A DNA stretch of 64,000 nt from Mycobacterium sp. NS-7484 (GCF_001953975.1 NZ_MBEJ01000110.1:24198-88197), one strand, 5' to 3'; counted from the first letter of the stretch, positions 32,605 through 42,961 are shown. Made by a program: numbers and translations. Notes: a model not told the origin generated them from the sequence alone.

Positions 32605-34238
32605 CCGTAACGCTGACCTTCCAAAGTCCGGGTCCGTCGACCCTGTTTCCGCTGGCCTGCACCATATCGGACCGACGACCTGCCGGTTCCGGCCGGCTGC
32701 TGGACGCGGGCCCGTCCGGACCGCCCGCCGCGACCGTCCGCGCCTTGCGGGGCGCGGCGCCGGGCCGCGGGTTGTCTGGCCGAGCCTTGCTTGCCGGCCT
32801 GCTTGGTTGCTTGTTTGGCGGTCTTTTTCGGGGCCGGTTTGGTGCCAGCCTTGCCCGGGCTGCGGGTGGGCGCCTTGCGGCGGTCGTGCAGGCGGTTGCG
32901 GGCCACCTCCAACCGGGTGGGGACGTAGGGTTCGGGGAGCGGAAGCCGCAGCAGCCGGTTCATCCGATCGTCGCTCCCGGCCCGCAACGCGGCCACCGCC
33001 TCAGGCTCGTGCCGAGCCGCGTTGGTGATCAAACCCATCATCAAAAGCGTTGTGGCCTGGGATGACCCGCCGGCCGAGATCAGCGGCAGCTGCAGCCCGG
33101 TCACCGGCAACAGCCCCACCACGTAACCGACGTTGATGAACATCTGGCCGACCACCCACAGCGTGGTGGTGGCCGCCAGCAGGCGCAGGAACGGATCGGC
33201 CGAACGCCGGGCGATGCGCATCCCGGTGTAGGCGAACAAGCCGAACAGTGCCAGCAGCCCCACCGCACCGATGAAGCCGAGCTCTTCGCCGATGATCGCG
33301 AAGATGAAGTCGTTGTGTGCGTTGGGTAGATAGTTCCACTTGGCGGTGCCCTGGCCGAGGCCGTCACCGAAGATGCCGCCGTTGGCCAGCGCGAACCGGG
33401 CCTGCCGGGACTGGTAGCCGATGCCTTGGGAATCGGCCGCCGGGTCCAGCCAGGATTGCACCCGGTCAGACCGGTAACCGGCGGAAAGTGCCAGCACGCC
33501 GGCCGCGAGGACCGCCGCCAGCAACGACGACAGGAAGACGCGCAGCGGCAGTCCGGCGTACCAGAGCAGGCCCAGCAGGATGATGCTCAGCGACACGGTC
33601 TGCCCCAGGTCGGGCTGGGCGACGATCAATGCCAGAGCGATCACCGCGGCGGGGACCAGCGGGATCAGCATCTCGCGCAGTGACGCCCGCTCCATGCGCC
33701 GGGCCGCGAGCAGATGTGCACCCCAGATGGCGAACGCGATCTTGGCCAGTTCCGAGGGCTGCATGGAGAAGCCGGCGACGACGAACCAGCCGCGCGACCC
33801 GTTGGCCACCTTGCCGATGCCGGGGATGAGCACCAGCACCAGCAGCACGATGGTGAAGGCGAAACCGGGAAAGGCCAGCCGGCGCAGCGTCCGCACCGGG
33901 ATTCGTAAGGCCAGGTAGAACGCGATCAACCCGACGACGGTCCACATCACCTGCCGGCCGAACACCGCCCACGGCGAGCCGTCGAAATCGTAGGAGTACA
34001 CCCCCGAGGCCGAGAGCACCATGATCAGACCGAGCGTGGTGAGCAGCGCGGTGACCGCGATGATCAGGTGAAACGAGGTCATCGGTCGACCGAGCCAGAC
34101 ACCGAAGCGCGTGCGTGGCGTCGCGGCGGCCGTGGAGCTGGACTCGGCGGATCCCGCCGCGGCAGCCGCGGCGGCATCGTCGGCCCCGCCGGTCGCGTCA
34201 CCGCTGCCGCGGCGCAACCGGGCCAGGATGCTGACCAC
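32601..34238 (-). CDS. ftsW: SEDS-family septal peptidoglycan polymerase FtsW
   Basis: A 545-residue protein with about ten membrane helices. SEDS motifs include NGSRGWFVVAGFSMQPSELAK, a YQSRQARFALANGGIFG(D)GLGQG loop and NDFIFAIIGEELGF with the catalytic aspartate region. It polymerises lipid II together with the septal transpeptidase PbpB. The cytoplasmic C-terminal tail (about 425-545) is long, strongly basic and Pro/Lys-rich, as in mycobacterial FtsW. The GTG start is 6 bp after the murD stop. Confidence 0.95.
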   Translation of the reverse strand: MVSILARLRRGSGDATGGADDAAAAAAAGSAESSSTAAATPRTRFGVWLGRPMTSFHLIIAVTALLTTLGLIMVLSASGVYSYDFDGSPWAVFGRQVMWTVVGLIAFYLALRIPVRTLRRLAFPGFAFTIVLLVLVLIPGIGKVANGSRGWFVVAGFSMQPSELAKIAFAIWGAHLLAARRMERASLREMLIPLVPAAVIALALIVAQPDLGQTVSLSIILLGLLWYAGLPLRVFLSSLLAAVLAAGVLALSAGYRSDRVQSWLDPAADSQGIGYQSRQARFALANGGIFGDGLGQGTAKWNYLPNAHNDFIFAIIGEELGFIGAVGLLALFGLFAYTGMRIARRSADPFLRLLAATTTLWVVGQMFINVGYVVGLLPVTGLQLPLISAGGSSQATTLLMMGLITNAARHEPEAVAALRAGSDDRMNRLLRLPLPEPYVPTRLEVARNRLHDRRKAPTRSPGKAGTKPAPKKTAKQATKQAGKQGSARQPAARRRAPQGADGRGGRSGRARVQQPAGTGRSSVRYGAGQRKQGRRTRTLEGQRYG

Positions 34239-34244
34239 CCTCGT

Positions 34245-35711
34245 CTACCCGATCGCGGCGCACACGGCCCCGGCGAACGCATCGCCGCGCTGACCGTAGC
34301 CGCTGAACTGATCGAAGGACGCGCCTGCCGGGGCCAGCAAAACGGTGTCGCCCGGGGCGGCCAGCCCGCGGGCGGCAGCTACGACCGCCGCCATGACCGC
34401 GTCGGAGACCGGCCGGTCACCGACTTCGATCACACGAGTCACATGATCACCAAGGGACTCATTTGTCTCAAGCACCCCAGAATCCTCCCCCGTCACAACC
34501 TCGACGACGGGGACATCCGGGGCGTGTCGCGATAACGCATCGGCAACCATGTGCCGGTCGCGGCCGATCAACACCACTCCGACCAGCCGATTCGCCACTG
34601 CATGGACCAACTCGTCGACCGATGCGCCTTTCAGCAATCCTCCGGCGATCCAGACCACCCGGTCGAACGCGGTGATCGAGGCCTGTGCGGCATGGGGGTT
34701 GGTGGCCTTGGAATCGTCGACGAAACTCACTCCGTCGACCACCCCGACCGGCTCGGCCCGGTGCCTGCCGACCTGAAACGACGCCAAGGCCGACGCGATG
34801 GACCGCGGCGACACCCCGACCGCACGGGCCAGCGCCGAGGCGGCCAACGCGTCAAGCACCCCGACGGGCCCCGCCACCGGAATCGTCGCCGAATCCGCCA
34901 GCTCGACGTCGTCGCCAAAGGCGCGGTCGACGAGCGTGCCGGTGCGTACCCCGAGCTCCCCCGGCTCGGGCTCCCCCAGCCGAAAGCCGACCCGCACCGG
35001 CGCCGCGGCGGCCGGCAACAGTCCCGCCGCCACCGGATCGTCGAGACCGACCACCGCCACCCGTCCGGCCAGTGCCCGGGCTTTGTCGGCGGCGTAGGCC
35101 GCCATCGACCCGTGCCAGTCCAGATGATCCTCGGCGACATTGAGCACCACACCGGCCTCCGGCCGCAGAGACGGCGCCCAGTGCAATTGGAAACTGGACA
35201 GCTCGACCGCGAGGTGGTCGGCGGGCTGGTCCAGCACGGCCAGCACCGGGTCACCGATGTTGCCGCACAACAAGCTCCGTCGCCCATCGGCCAGCAACAT
35301 GTCGTGCAGCATCGAGGTCGTGGTGGTCTTGCCGTTGGTGCCGGTGACCACCAACCAGCGCCGCGGCGGTCCGTACCGACCGGCGGCGTCCAGCCGCCAG
35401 GCCAGTTCGACGTCGCCCCAGATCGGTACCCCGGCCGACGCGGCGGCGGCCAGCACGGGGGCCGTGGGCGGGAATCCCGGGCTCGTCACCACCAGCGCGT
35501 AATCGGCGATGCCGGCGATGGCGCCGGCGGGATCGATGACCGCGGTGCCCTGCTCGGCGTACGACCGCAGGGCCTCGGCATTGTCATCACACAGGGTGGC
35601 CGCCACTCCCAGCGGCGCCAGCGCCGCCAGCACGGCCCGGCCCGTCACCCCGGCACCGGTAACCAACACCGGCGCGCCGGGTGTCAGCAGCGACAGCTCA
35701 CCGGCCGGCAC
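34245..35711 (-). CDS. murD: UDP-N-acetylmuramoylalanine--D-glutamate ligase MurD
   Basis: A 488-residue Mur ligase that adds D-glutamate to UDP-MurNAc-L-Ala. It has the N-terminal VTGAGVTGRA substrate-binding motif, P-loop VTGTNGKTTTTSML (about 122-135), NVAEDHLDWHGSM and C-terminal DDSKATNPHAA. The GTG start at 35711 lies one base after the mraY stop, so ribosomes likely pass directly from one to the other. Confidence 0.97.
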   Translation of the reverse strand: MPAGELSLLTPGAPVLVTGAGVTGRAVLAALAPLGVAATLCDDNAEALRSYAEQGTAVIDPAGAIAGIADYALVVTSPGFPPTAPVLAAAASAGVPIWGDVELAWRLDAAGRYGPPRRWLVVTGTNGKTTTTSMLHDMLLADGRRSLLCGNIGDPVLAVLDQPADHLAVELSSFQLHWAPSLRPEAGVVLNVAEDHLDWHGSMAAYAADKARALAGRVAVVGLDDPVAAGLLPAAAAPVRVGFRLGEPEPGELGVRTGTLVDRAFGDDVELADSATIPVAGPVGVLDALAASALARAVGVSPRSIASALASFQVGRHRAEPVGVVDGVSFVDDSKATNPHAAQASITAFDRVVWIAGGLLKGASVDELVHAVANRLVGVVLIGRDRHMVADALSRHAPDVPVVEVVTGEDSGVLETNESLGDHVTRVIEVGDRPVSDAVMAAVVAAARGLAAPGDTVLLAPAGASFDQFSGYGQRGDAFAGAVCAAIG

Positions 35712-35712
35712 G

Positions 35713-36792
35713 TCAGGCCCCGACAGCGGTGAGCCACTCGCTGTAGAACAACGCCACGCCCAGGCCGCAGGCGATCGCCGTCAGCAGCCAGAACCGGATG
35801 ATCACCGTGGTCTCGGCCCAACCCACCAACTCGAAATGGTGATGGAACGGCGCCATCCGGAACACCCGGCGGCCCGTGGTGCGGAACGCCAGGATCTGCA
35901 CCACCACCGAGGTCACCTCGGCCACGAACAGCGCGCCCAGCACCACCGCCAGGATCTCGGTACGGCTGGTCACCGACAACCCGGCGATGATGCCGCCCAG
36001 CGCCAGCGAGCCGGTGTCGCCCATGAAGATCTTGGCCGGTGCGGCATTCCACCACAGGAAGCCGATGCAGGCCCCGGCCGTGGCGGCGGCGATGATCGCC
36101 AGGTCCAGCGGGTCGCGCACGTTGTAGCAGCCCAGGCCGGGCGCGGTGGCGCAGGCGTTGCGGTACTGCCAGAACGTGATCAGCACATAGGCCGCGCACA
36201 CCATCGCCATTGCGCCGGCCGCCAGGCCGTCGAGGCCGTCGGTGAAGTTCACCGCGTTGGACCACGCGCTGACGATCACCACGCAGAACACCACGAACAC
36301 CCAGGAGGCCAGGGTCACGGTGGCGATCTCGCGGACATAGGACAGATCCGGACTGCCCGGGGTCAGGCCGTCGCCGTTGCGGAACTGCAGGACCAGCACG
36401 CCGAACAGCACCGCGGCGGTCAACTGACCGACGGTCTTGGCGGTCTTGTTCAATCCGAGGTTGCGCGAGCGCCGCAGCTTGATCAGATCGTCGACGAATC
36501 CGACCAGGCCGAGCATCGTGGCCAGGCCCAGCACCAGCAGCCCCGACGCCGACGGACCCTCTCCGCCCAACGCCACGCCGACCAGGTGGGTCCCCAGATA
36601 CGCCGCCCAGATGCCGGCCACGATTGCCACCCCGCCCATCGACGGGGTGCCGCGCTTCTTGGCGTGGCTGGCCGGACCGTCCTCCCGGATCTCATGGCCC
36701 AGCCCGCGCTTGGTGAACAACCGGATGAGCGCAGGCGTCAGCAGGATCGACACCGTCAGTGCGATGCCGACGGCGATCAGGATGAGCTTCAT
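35713..36792 (-). CDS. mraY: Phospho-N-acetylmuramoyl-pentapeptide transferase MraY
   Basis: A 359-residue integral membrane enzyme with about ten helices that transfers phospho-MurNAc-pentapeptide to undecaprenyl phosphate, giving lipid I. Catalytic loops are visible: the aspartate pair in GFVDDLIKL, NFTDGLDGLA (Mg-binding), FMGDTGSLALGG and the histidine-rich APFHHHFELVGW. The N-terminal KKRGTPSMGGV segment is typical. It overlaps murF by 4 bp (36789-36792). Confidence 0.98.
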   Translation of the reverse strand: MKLILIAVGIALTVSILLTPALIRLFTKRGLGHEIREDGPASHAKKRGTPSMGGVAIVAGIWAAYLGTHLVGVALGGEGPSASGLLVLGLATMLGLVGFVDDLIKLRRSRNLGLNKTAKTVGQLTAAVLFGVLVLQFRNGDGLTPGSPDLSYVREIATVTLASWVFVVFCVVIVSAWSNAVNFTDGLDGLAAGAMAMVCAAYVLITFWQYRNACATAPGLGCYNVRDPLDLAIIAAATAGACIGFLWWNAAPAKIFMGDTGSLALGGIIAGLSVTSRTEILAVVLGALFVAEVTSVVVQILAFRTTGRRVFRMAPFHHHFELVGWAETTVIIRFWLLTAIACGLGVALFYSEWLTAVGA

Positions 36793-38303
36793 CGGTCGCC
36801 GCCCCCGGCGGTGACCAACGCGTCGGCCAAGGCACCCAAGCCCACCGAGTTGGATGCCTTCACCAGCACCACGTCCCCGGGTTGCAGCTCAGCGCGCAGC
36901 AGGGCCAGTGCAGCGTCGGCGTCGTCGACCATCGTGGACTCAGATCCCCACGAACCCTCCATCACCGCGCCGTGGTGCATGGCGTTCATAGTCCTCCCGG
37001 TGCCGACGACGATTAATCGAGACACATCTAAGCGCACGGCGAACCGACCGATGGCGTCGTGCTCGGTAATCGTGTCGTCACCGAGTTCGGCCATCTCACC
37101 CAGTACCGCCCAACTGCGACGTTTCCCCCCGCCCGCATCTCCGGCAGCCCGGCGGGCCATCCAGGCCAACGCCTTGAGCCCGGCACGCATCGAATCCGGG
37201 TTGGCGTTGTAGGCGTCGTTGATCACCGTCACGCCGTCGGCACGGGTGGCGACCTGCATGCGATGCCGCGAGACCGGACCGGCACCCGCCAGCGCCGTGG
37301 CCACCTGTTCCAAGCCGGCACCGCACTGCAGCGCGACGGCGGCCGCACACAACGCGTTGCTCACCTGATGGTCACCGTGCACCGCGAGCGTCACCTCGGT
37401 CTCGTCCCCGCCGGCGTGCAGCGTGAACCGCGGGCGGGCCAGCTCGTCGAGGGTGACCGGGCCCGCCCAGACGTCGACCTGGGAACCCGGCTCACGCGAG
37501 ACCCGCACCACCCGGGCCTCGGTCACCTCGGCCATCGCCGCCACCGCGGAGTCGTCCGCGTTGAGAATGACCACGCCGGAGGCTGGAACCGCTTGCGGCA
37601 ACTCGGCTTTCGTCATGGCAATGGCCTCGCGCGAACCGAACTCGCCGAGATGCGCGGTGCCCACGTTGAGCACCACCGCGATCTGCGGCGGCGCGATGGC
37701 CGCCAGCGCGGCGATATTGCCGGGATGCCGGGCCGACATCTCCAGGATCAGGTAGTCGGTCTCGGGCGTGGCCCGCAGCACCGTCCAGGGATGCCCGAGC
37801 TCGTTGTTGAACGAGCCCGGCGGCGCGATCACCTCTCCGAGCGGGGCCAGCACCGCGGCCAGCAGATCCTTGGTCGAGGTCTTACCCGAGGATCCCGTCA
37901 CCCCGATGATCTTCAGCCCACCGGCGACGAGTTCGGCGGCCACCGCCGCAGCCAACTTGGCCAGCGCGGCCAGTACCGCCGCACCGGAGCCATCGGTGTC
38001 GAATTCCAAAGCGCCCGAAGCACTGTCGGCTGCTCCGGGGGCAGCTTGCACGACGATGGCCGGGACGCCGACCGGCCGGGCCGCCAGAACTGCCACGGCC
38101 CCGGCGGCCACCGCCGCGGCGGCGAAGTCGTGCCCGTCGGAACGCGCCCCGGGCAGCGCCAGGAACAACCCACCGGGGCCGACCGCACGCGAGTCGAACT
38201 CCACCGTGCCGGTGACCCGGGTGACCGCCGCCTCTTCAGCGGTGATGTCGACCAGTTCGCCGCCCACGATCTCGGCGATCCTGGCGATGGTCATCTCGAT
38301 CAC
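36789..38303 (-). CDS. murF: UDP-MurNAc-tripeptide--D-Ala-D-Ala ligase MurF
   Basis: A 504-residue Mur ligase that adds D-Ala-D-Ala to complete the pentapeptide. The P-loop GVTGSSGKTSTKDLLAAV is at about 154-171, followed by GSFNNELGHPWTVL (substrate loop) and VINDAYNANPDSMRAGL. The GTG start overlaps the murE stop (GTGA, 38300-38303); an ATG three codons in is an alternative. The C-terminus overlaps the mraY start. Confidence 0.97.
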   Translation of the reverse strand: MIEMTIARIAEIVGGELVDITAEEAAVTRVTGTVEFDSRAVGPGGLFLALPGARSDGHDFAAAAVAAGAVAVLAARPVGVPAIVVQAAPGAADSASGALEFDTDGSGAAVLAALAKLAAAVAAELVAGGLKIIGVTGSSGKTSTKDLLAAVLAPLGEVIAPPGSFNNELGHPWTVLRATPETDYLILEMSARHPGNIAALAAIAPPQIAVVLNVGTAHLGEFGSREAIAMTKAELPQAVPASGVVILNADDSAVAAMAEVTEARVVRVSREPGSQVDVWAGPVTLDELARPRFTLHAGGDETEVTLAVHGDHQVSNALCAAAVALQCGAGLEQVATALAGAGPVSRHRMQVATRADGVTVINDAYNANPDSMRAGLKALAWMARRAAGDAGGGKRRSWAVLGEMAELGDDTITEHDAIGRFAVRLDVSRLIVVGTGRTMNAMHHGAVMEGSWGSESTMVDDADAALALLRAELQPGDVVLVKASNSVGLGALADALVTAGGGDR

Positions 38304-39841
38304 GTACCCGTCTCCCCTGTCTTGAGTGCCTCCAACGCCGCCGCGAGCTCGTCGCGATCGTCGAACGGCCGGGTGTGGCCACCGGCGGTCTGCCCACTCT
38401 CATGGCCTTTTCCGGCGATCAACACGATGTCACCGGGGCCGGCCCAGGCCACGGCGTACTCGATCGCGGCGCGCCGGTCGGCGACCTCGGCCACCTCGGC
38501 GCCCGTCGAGGCTTGCGCGGCCCCGGCCATGATCGCCGCCCGGATCAGTCCCGGATCTTCGTCGCGGGGGTTGTCATCGGTGACGACGACAAGGTCGGCC
38601 AGTTCCGCGGCGACCCGCCCCATCGGCCCGCGCTTGCCCGTATCCCGGTTGCCGCCGGCCCCGAACACCACCCCGATGCGGCCCGGCCCCGACGCCCGCA
38701 GCGTCTCCAGTACCGCCTGCAGCGCACCCGGCTTGTGCGCGTAGTCCACCAACGCCAGGAACGGCTGCCCCCGGTCGATCGGCTGCAGCCGGCCGGGAAC
38801 GGTGGCCGTCGCCAGGTCCGCAGCGGCCTGCTCGGGCGACACCCCGGCTCCGGCCAGCAGCGCGATCGCCAGGGCCGCGTTGGCGACGTTGTATCCGCCG
38901 GTCAGTCCGATCTGCATCCGGTGCGACGCGCCGGCGGGATCGACGAGGGTGAACTGCTGGGAGCCCACTCCGACGGCCGTGACGTCGCGCACCTGCCAGT
39001 CCGCGGACCGGCCCGAGGCGCTGACCGTCACTACCTCCTGCGCCCGGTGGGCCATGGCGGCGCCGGCCTCGTCGTCGACGCAGATCACTGCTGCCGCGGC
39101 GTGGTTACGTGACCGGGGGTCGAACAGCCGGGCCTTGGCCTCGAAGTAGTCGGCCATCGTGGGGTGGAAATCCAGGTGGTCGCGCGAGAGGTTGGTGAAC
39201 CCGCCCAGCGCGAACGCGATGCCGTCGACACGACCCAACGTCAGCGCATGGCTGGACACCTCCATCACCACGGTGTCCACCCCGCTTTCGACCATCACGG
39301 CCAACAACGCCTGCAGATCCGGCGCCTCGGGCGTCGTCAGCGAACTCGGCACGTCACGGCCGTCGATCCGCACCCCGACCGTGCCGATCAACCCGGCCAC
39401 CCGGCCCGCGGCACGCAGACCGGCCTCCACCAGATACGTGGTCGTCGTCTTACCCGACGTTCCGGTCACCCCGATCACGGTCAGCCGCTCCGAGGGCCGG
39501 CCGTACACCTCGGCGGCCACGTCACCGAGCACCGAGCGAGGGTCGGCATGGACCAGGATCGGGACGTCGAGCCCGGCGAGTTCGGCCGCGCCGGTCTGAT
39601 CGGTGAGCACCGCCACCGCGCCGGCGGCGACGGCGTCGGCCGCGTAACGGGCCCCGTGCACCGCCGAGCCCGGCAGTGCGGCGAACAGGTCACCCGGCCG
39701 GGCGTCCTGGCCGCGCAGGGTAACTCCCGTCACCCGGAGTTCCGGCGAGAGACTTCCGGCGGCGGAGGTTGCCCTGACCTGTTCGGCGAGCGACACGAGA
39801 TATTGGCCGGCGGGACGGCTGGGACGCAGCTTCATGGCCAT
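38300..39841 (-). CDS. murE: UDP-MurNAc-L-Ala-D-Glu--meso-diaminopimelate ligase MurE
   Basis: A 513-residue Mur ligase. The P-loop is GVTGTSGKTTTTYLV, and the DNPRDEDP motif in the C-terminal domain is the signature of meso-diaminopimelate (rather than lysine) specificity, as expected for a mycobacterium. The start is ATG 39841, with a second ATG two codons in; neither has a strong ribosome site. It is only 52 bp from pbpB, whereas in M. tuberculosis several extra genes lie between them (recalled). Confidence 0.97.
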   Translation of the reverse strand: MAMKLRPSRPAGQYLVSLAEQVRATSAAGSLSPELRVTGVTLRGQDARPGDLFAALPGSAVHGARYAADAVAAGAVAVLTDQTGAAELAGLDVPILVHADPRSVLGDVAAEVYGRPSERLTVIGVTGTSGKTTTTYLVEAGLRAAGRVAGLIGTVGVRIDGRDVPSSLTTPEAPDLQALLAVMVESGVDTVVMEVSSHALTLGRVDGIAFALGGFTNLSRDHLDFHPTMADYFEAKARLFDPRSRNHAAAAVICVDDEAGAAMAHRAQEVVTVSASGRSADWQVRDVTAVGVGSQQFTLVDPAGASHRMQIGLTGGYNVANAALAIALLAGAGVSPEQAAADLATATVPGRLQPIDRGQPFLALVDYAHKPGALQAVLETLRASGPGRIGVVFGAGGNRDTGKRGPMGRVAAELADLVVVTDDNPRDEDPGLIRAAIMAGAAQASTGAEVAEVADRRAAIEYAVAWAGPGDIVLIAGKGHESGQTAGGHTRPFDDRDELAAALEALKTGETGT

Positions 39842-39893
39842 GCCACAGTACCCATCTGCGGTCCGCCGACCGCGATAGCCATGACTGTGGGGG

Positions 39894-41819
39894 TCAGGTC
39901 GCCTGCAGGGTCAACCGCGGACCGGGATCCGGCGACAACGGGACGTTGTGCCGTTGCAGCAGCCACGAAGCGATGTTGTGGAACAGCGGGGCCGCCGAGG
40001 ATCCGGGTGAGCCGTCGGCTGCCCGGTGCGGCGCGTCCATCATGATGCCGACGACGTAGCGCGGATCGTCTGCCGGCGCCATGCCCGCGAAGGTGATCCA
40101 GTAGACGTCGTTGTAGTAGCAGCCGCACGCCGGATTGATCTGCTGCGCGGTACCGGTCTTGCCGGCGATCTGGTAGCCCTCGACCGCGGCCTGGGGACCG
40201 GTGCCCTGCTGCACGCCCATCGGATCGCGTTGCACGATGGCGCGGAACATGTTGCGCACCGTGCGGGCGGTTTCTGCCGACACCACCCGGACGCCCTCGG
40301 GCCGTGGTTCGTCGGTACGACTGCCGTCCGGCCCGATCGTGGACTTGATGATCCGCGGCGGGATCCGCACGCCGTCGTTGGCGATGGTCTGGTACATCGC
40401 CGCCATCTGCAGCAGCGTCATCGAAAGACCCTGTCCGATCGGCAGATTGGAGAACGAACTGCCCGACCACTGATCGATCGGCGGGACCAGGCCGGAGCTC
40501 TCACCCGGCAGCCCGACACCGGTGCGTTGGCCAAGGCCGAACTTGCGCACCATCTCGTAGAACCGCTCCGGGCCGATCCGCTGAGCCAGCATCAAGGTGC
40601 CAACGTTGGACGACTTCCCGAATACCCCGGTGGTGGTGTACGGCATGACCCCGTGGTTCCAGGCGTCATTGACGGTGACGCCGCCCATGTCGATCGAGCC
40701 GGGCACCTGCAGGACCTCGTCCGGACTCGTCAGCCCCAACTCGATGGCCGTCGCCGCGGTGATGATCTTGTTGACCGAACCCGGCTCGAACGGCGAGGAC
40801 ACCGGCAGGTTGCCCATCTGCCGATTCTCCTGACGCCCGATGTCCTGGCTCGGGTCGAACGTGTTGTCGTTCGACATCGCCAGCACCTCAGCGGTTTTCG
40901 CGTCGAGCACAACCGCGGAGACGTTCTTGGCACCCGAGGCGTCCTTGGCCTGTTGTACCTGCTGCTGGACGTAGTACTGGATGTCGTCGTCAAGGGTCAG
41001 TTGCACGGTGGACCCGTTGACCGCATCGTGGCGGTTGCGGTAACTGCCCGGGATCACCACGCCGTCCGAACCACGGTCATACGTCACCGAGCCGTCAGCA
41101 CCGGCCAAGACCGCGTCGAGCGAATCCTCCAGTCCGAGCAGACCGTGTCCGTCCCAATCGATTCCGCCGACGATGTTCGCCGCAAGCGAGCCGCCCGGAT
41201 ACTGCCGCAAATCCTGGCGTTCCGAGCCCACCTCGGGGAACTTGTCGGTGATCGCACCGGCGATCGCCGGATCGACCGCACGGGCCAGATAGACGAAAGT
41301 CTCGTTGCTGCGCAGCTTCTTGAGCACGGTCTTGGCATCGGGGCGGTTGTCCAGCCGGGTGGCCACCTCCTTGGCGATCTCGGTCAGCCGGTGATCCGGA
41401 TCGGGCGCATCGGCCGACTTGGCCTTGGCCTCCTCCAGTTGCTTGCGGACCCGCACCGGCTGGAAAGTCAGCGCCTTGGCCTCGATCGTGAATGCCAACT
41501 TGTCATCGTTACGGTCGATGATGCTGCCGCGCATGGCCGGATTCACGTCGGTGACCTTGAGCTGACCGGCTGCCTCGGCCCGCAGACCCGCCGCCCGGGG
41601 CACCTGGAGGCTGAACAACTGGGCGGCCGCGATGATCAACACTCCGAACATGACCACGTTGCCGGCCCGGTGCCGGAACACGAAAGACGAACTCCGCAAA
41701 CCTGCGTCAGGAGTCGCGATCCGAGTACGGCGTAGCCGCGCCTCGTGCCCCTGCCCGGATGCGGCCGGTTTACCCCGCTGCGGCGTCGCAGGTGTCCGGC
41801 GGTCCTGGCGGCGGCTCAT
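39894..41819 (-). CDS. pbpB: Septal class B penicillin-binding protein PbpB (FtsI/PBP3)
   Basis: A 641-residue D,D-transpeptidase that cross-links septal peptidoglycan. The N-terminal cytoplasmic part is basic, with one membrane anchor at about 53-72 and a pedestal domain starting at RGSIIDRND. The transpeptidase domain has SxxK at S348-V-N-K351, SxN at S403-S-N405 and KTG in IAGKTGTAQQ near 565. The ATG overlaps the ftsL-like stop (ATGA, 41816-41819). It partners FtsW. Confidence 0.97.
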   Translation of the reverse strand: MSRRQDRRTPATPQRGKPAASGQGHEARLRRTRIATPDAGLRSSSFVFRHRAGNVVMFGVLIIAAAQLFSLQVPRAAGLRAEAAGQLKVTDVNPAMRGSIIDRNDDKLAFTIEAKALTFQPVRVRKQLEEAKAKSADAPDPDHRLTEIAKEVATRLDNRPDAKTVLKKLRSNETFVYLARAVDPAIAGAITDKFPEVGSERQDLRQYPGGSLAANIVGGIDWDGHGLLGLEDSLDAVLAGADGSVTYDRGSDGVVIPGSYRNRHDAVNGSTVQLTLDDDIQYYVQQQVQQAKDASGAKNVSAVVLDAKTAEVLAMSNDNTFDPSQDIGRQENRQMGNLPVSSPFEPGSVNKIITAATAIELGLTSPDEVLQVPGSIDMGGVTVNDAWNHGVMPYTTTGVFGKSSNVGTLMLAQRIGPERFYEMVRKFGLGQRTGVGLPGESSGLVPPIDQWSGSSFSNLPIGQGLSMTLLQMAAMYQTIANDGVRIPPRIIKSTIGPDGSRTDEPRPEGVRVVSAETARTVRNMFRAIVQRDPMGVQQGTGPQAAVEGYQIAGKTGTAQQINPACGCYYNDVYWITFAGMAPADDPRYVVGIMMDAPHRAADGSPGSSAAPLFHNIASWLLQRHNVPLSPDPGPRLTLQAT

Positions 41820-42961
41820 GCTGCCGGTGCCGGGACGTTCATGGCGGCCGCGGGGACGTGTGCGGCCGGTGCCACCGGCGGGCTGAACTGCTCAAGCGGA
41901 GTGGCCGGTGCCGGTGCGGCCAGCGCGGGCGCGGGAGCTGCCGGCGCCGCAGCGGGTGCGGCGGGCATCGGTGCGGCCGGTGCGGGAGCCGGCGCGGCGA
42001 GGACCGGTCCGGGAGCGGTCGGCACCCCGGCCACCGGCACCTGCGGCGGGGTGGGGGCCGGCGCAGGTGCGGCGAGCACGTCGGGAGCCGGCGCCGGCGG
42101 CGCCTGGGGAACCGGGACCGGGCCGGGAACCGGGGGCAACGCACCCGGCGCCCCGTGCGGCGCCTCGGCTTGGGGAACCGGAAGACCCGGTGCGACCGGG
42201 TTGAGCGCACGCGGTGTACGCACCGTCAACTCCCGTGGGTCCACGACCCGCGGCGCCGGAGCCGCGGGGGGCGGCGGCGGGGCCTCCTCCGGCAACGGCG
42301 TGTTCAACGGGGGCGGTGGCACGCCTTCGGCGGGCTTGGGGGTGCCGACCACCGTCCAGTTGCCTGTGCCGTCCTGCACCAGATGAGCGGTGTCGCGCGA
42401 CGGGATCATGCCCAGATTGCGCGCCGACTCGGCCAGCGCCGGCGCCGCCTGCGCCTCGAGGACGTCGCGCTCCAAGGCCTCTTTCTGTTGCGACAGGCCC
42501 TCATTGACCTGGCGGGCATGCCCCAACTGGTAGGACCGCTCCGCCGATCCGGTCGACAACCACAGCGTGACCGCGAGCCCGATACCCAGCGCGGCGATCA
42601 CCAGCACGACGAACGGGACCCTCGCGATGAGAACGCGCGGATTCAGTTCGATCGATGCCAACCGAACCAGGAGCCGCTCCCGCAACCGCACCCGCAGTGG
42701 CGGGCGGACGACCTTGGGAGCCTTGGCTTTACGCGCCTTTGCCCGAGCCTTGGCCTGGCTGGCGCTCTTGGGCCGCGCCGGGCGGGTCCCCGGTCGTTGA
42801 ATCGGTCCGGTACCCGGCGCGGTACGCGCGGGCCGTTGTTCAGAGACCGGCCGACGCTTGCGCGGCGGAGCCTCACCCCGCCGTCCACCCCCTCGCGGGG
42901 GCTGCCGCACCCCACGCCTGCGATCCGCCTCACGCGGCTGTTCGGGTCGCTTCACCTTCAT
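41816..42961 (-). CDS. FtsL-like proline-rich divisome membrane protein (Rv2164c homologue)
   Basis: A 381-residue bitopic protein. It has a basic N-terminal cytoplasmic region (1-105), a single membrane helix (about 110-135), a short coiled-coil segment (YQLGHARQVNEGLSQQKEAL) with the FtsL-like LAESARNLGMIPS motif, then a very long Pro/Ala-rich extracytoplasmic tail (about 210-381). The position between rsmH and pbpB is that of ftsL in other bacteria, so it is the likely mycobacterial FtsL. Its ATG overlaps the rsmH stop. The low-complexity tail is encoded by imperfect GC-rich repeats. Confidence 0.85.
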   Translation of the reverse strand: MKVKRPEQPREADRRRGVRQPPRGGGRRGEAPPRKRRPVSEQRPARTAPGTGPIQRPGTRPARPKSASQAKARAKARKAKAPKVVRPPLRVRLRERLLVRLASIELNPRVLIARVPFVVLVIAALGIGLAVTLWLSTGSAERSYQLGHARQVNEGLSQQKEALERDVLEAQAAPALAESARNLGMIPSRDTAHLVQDGTGNWTVVGTPKPAEGVPPPPLNTPLPEEAPPPPPAAPAPRVVDPRELTVRTPRALNPVAPGLPVPQAEAPHGAPGALPPVPGPVPVPQAPPAPAPDVLAAPAPAPTPPQVPVAGVPTAPGPVLAAPAPAPAAPMPAAPAAAPAAPAPALAAPAPATPLEQFSPPVAPAAHVPAAAMNVPAPAA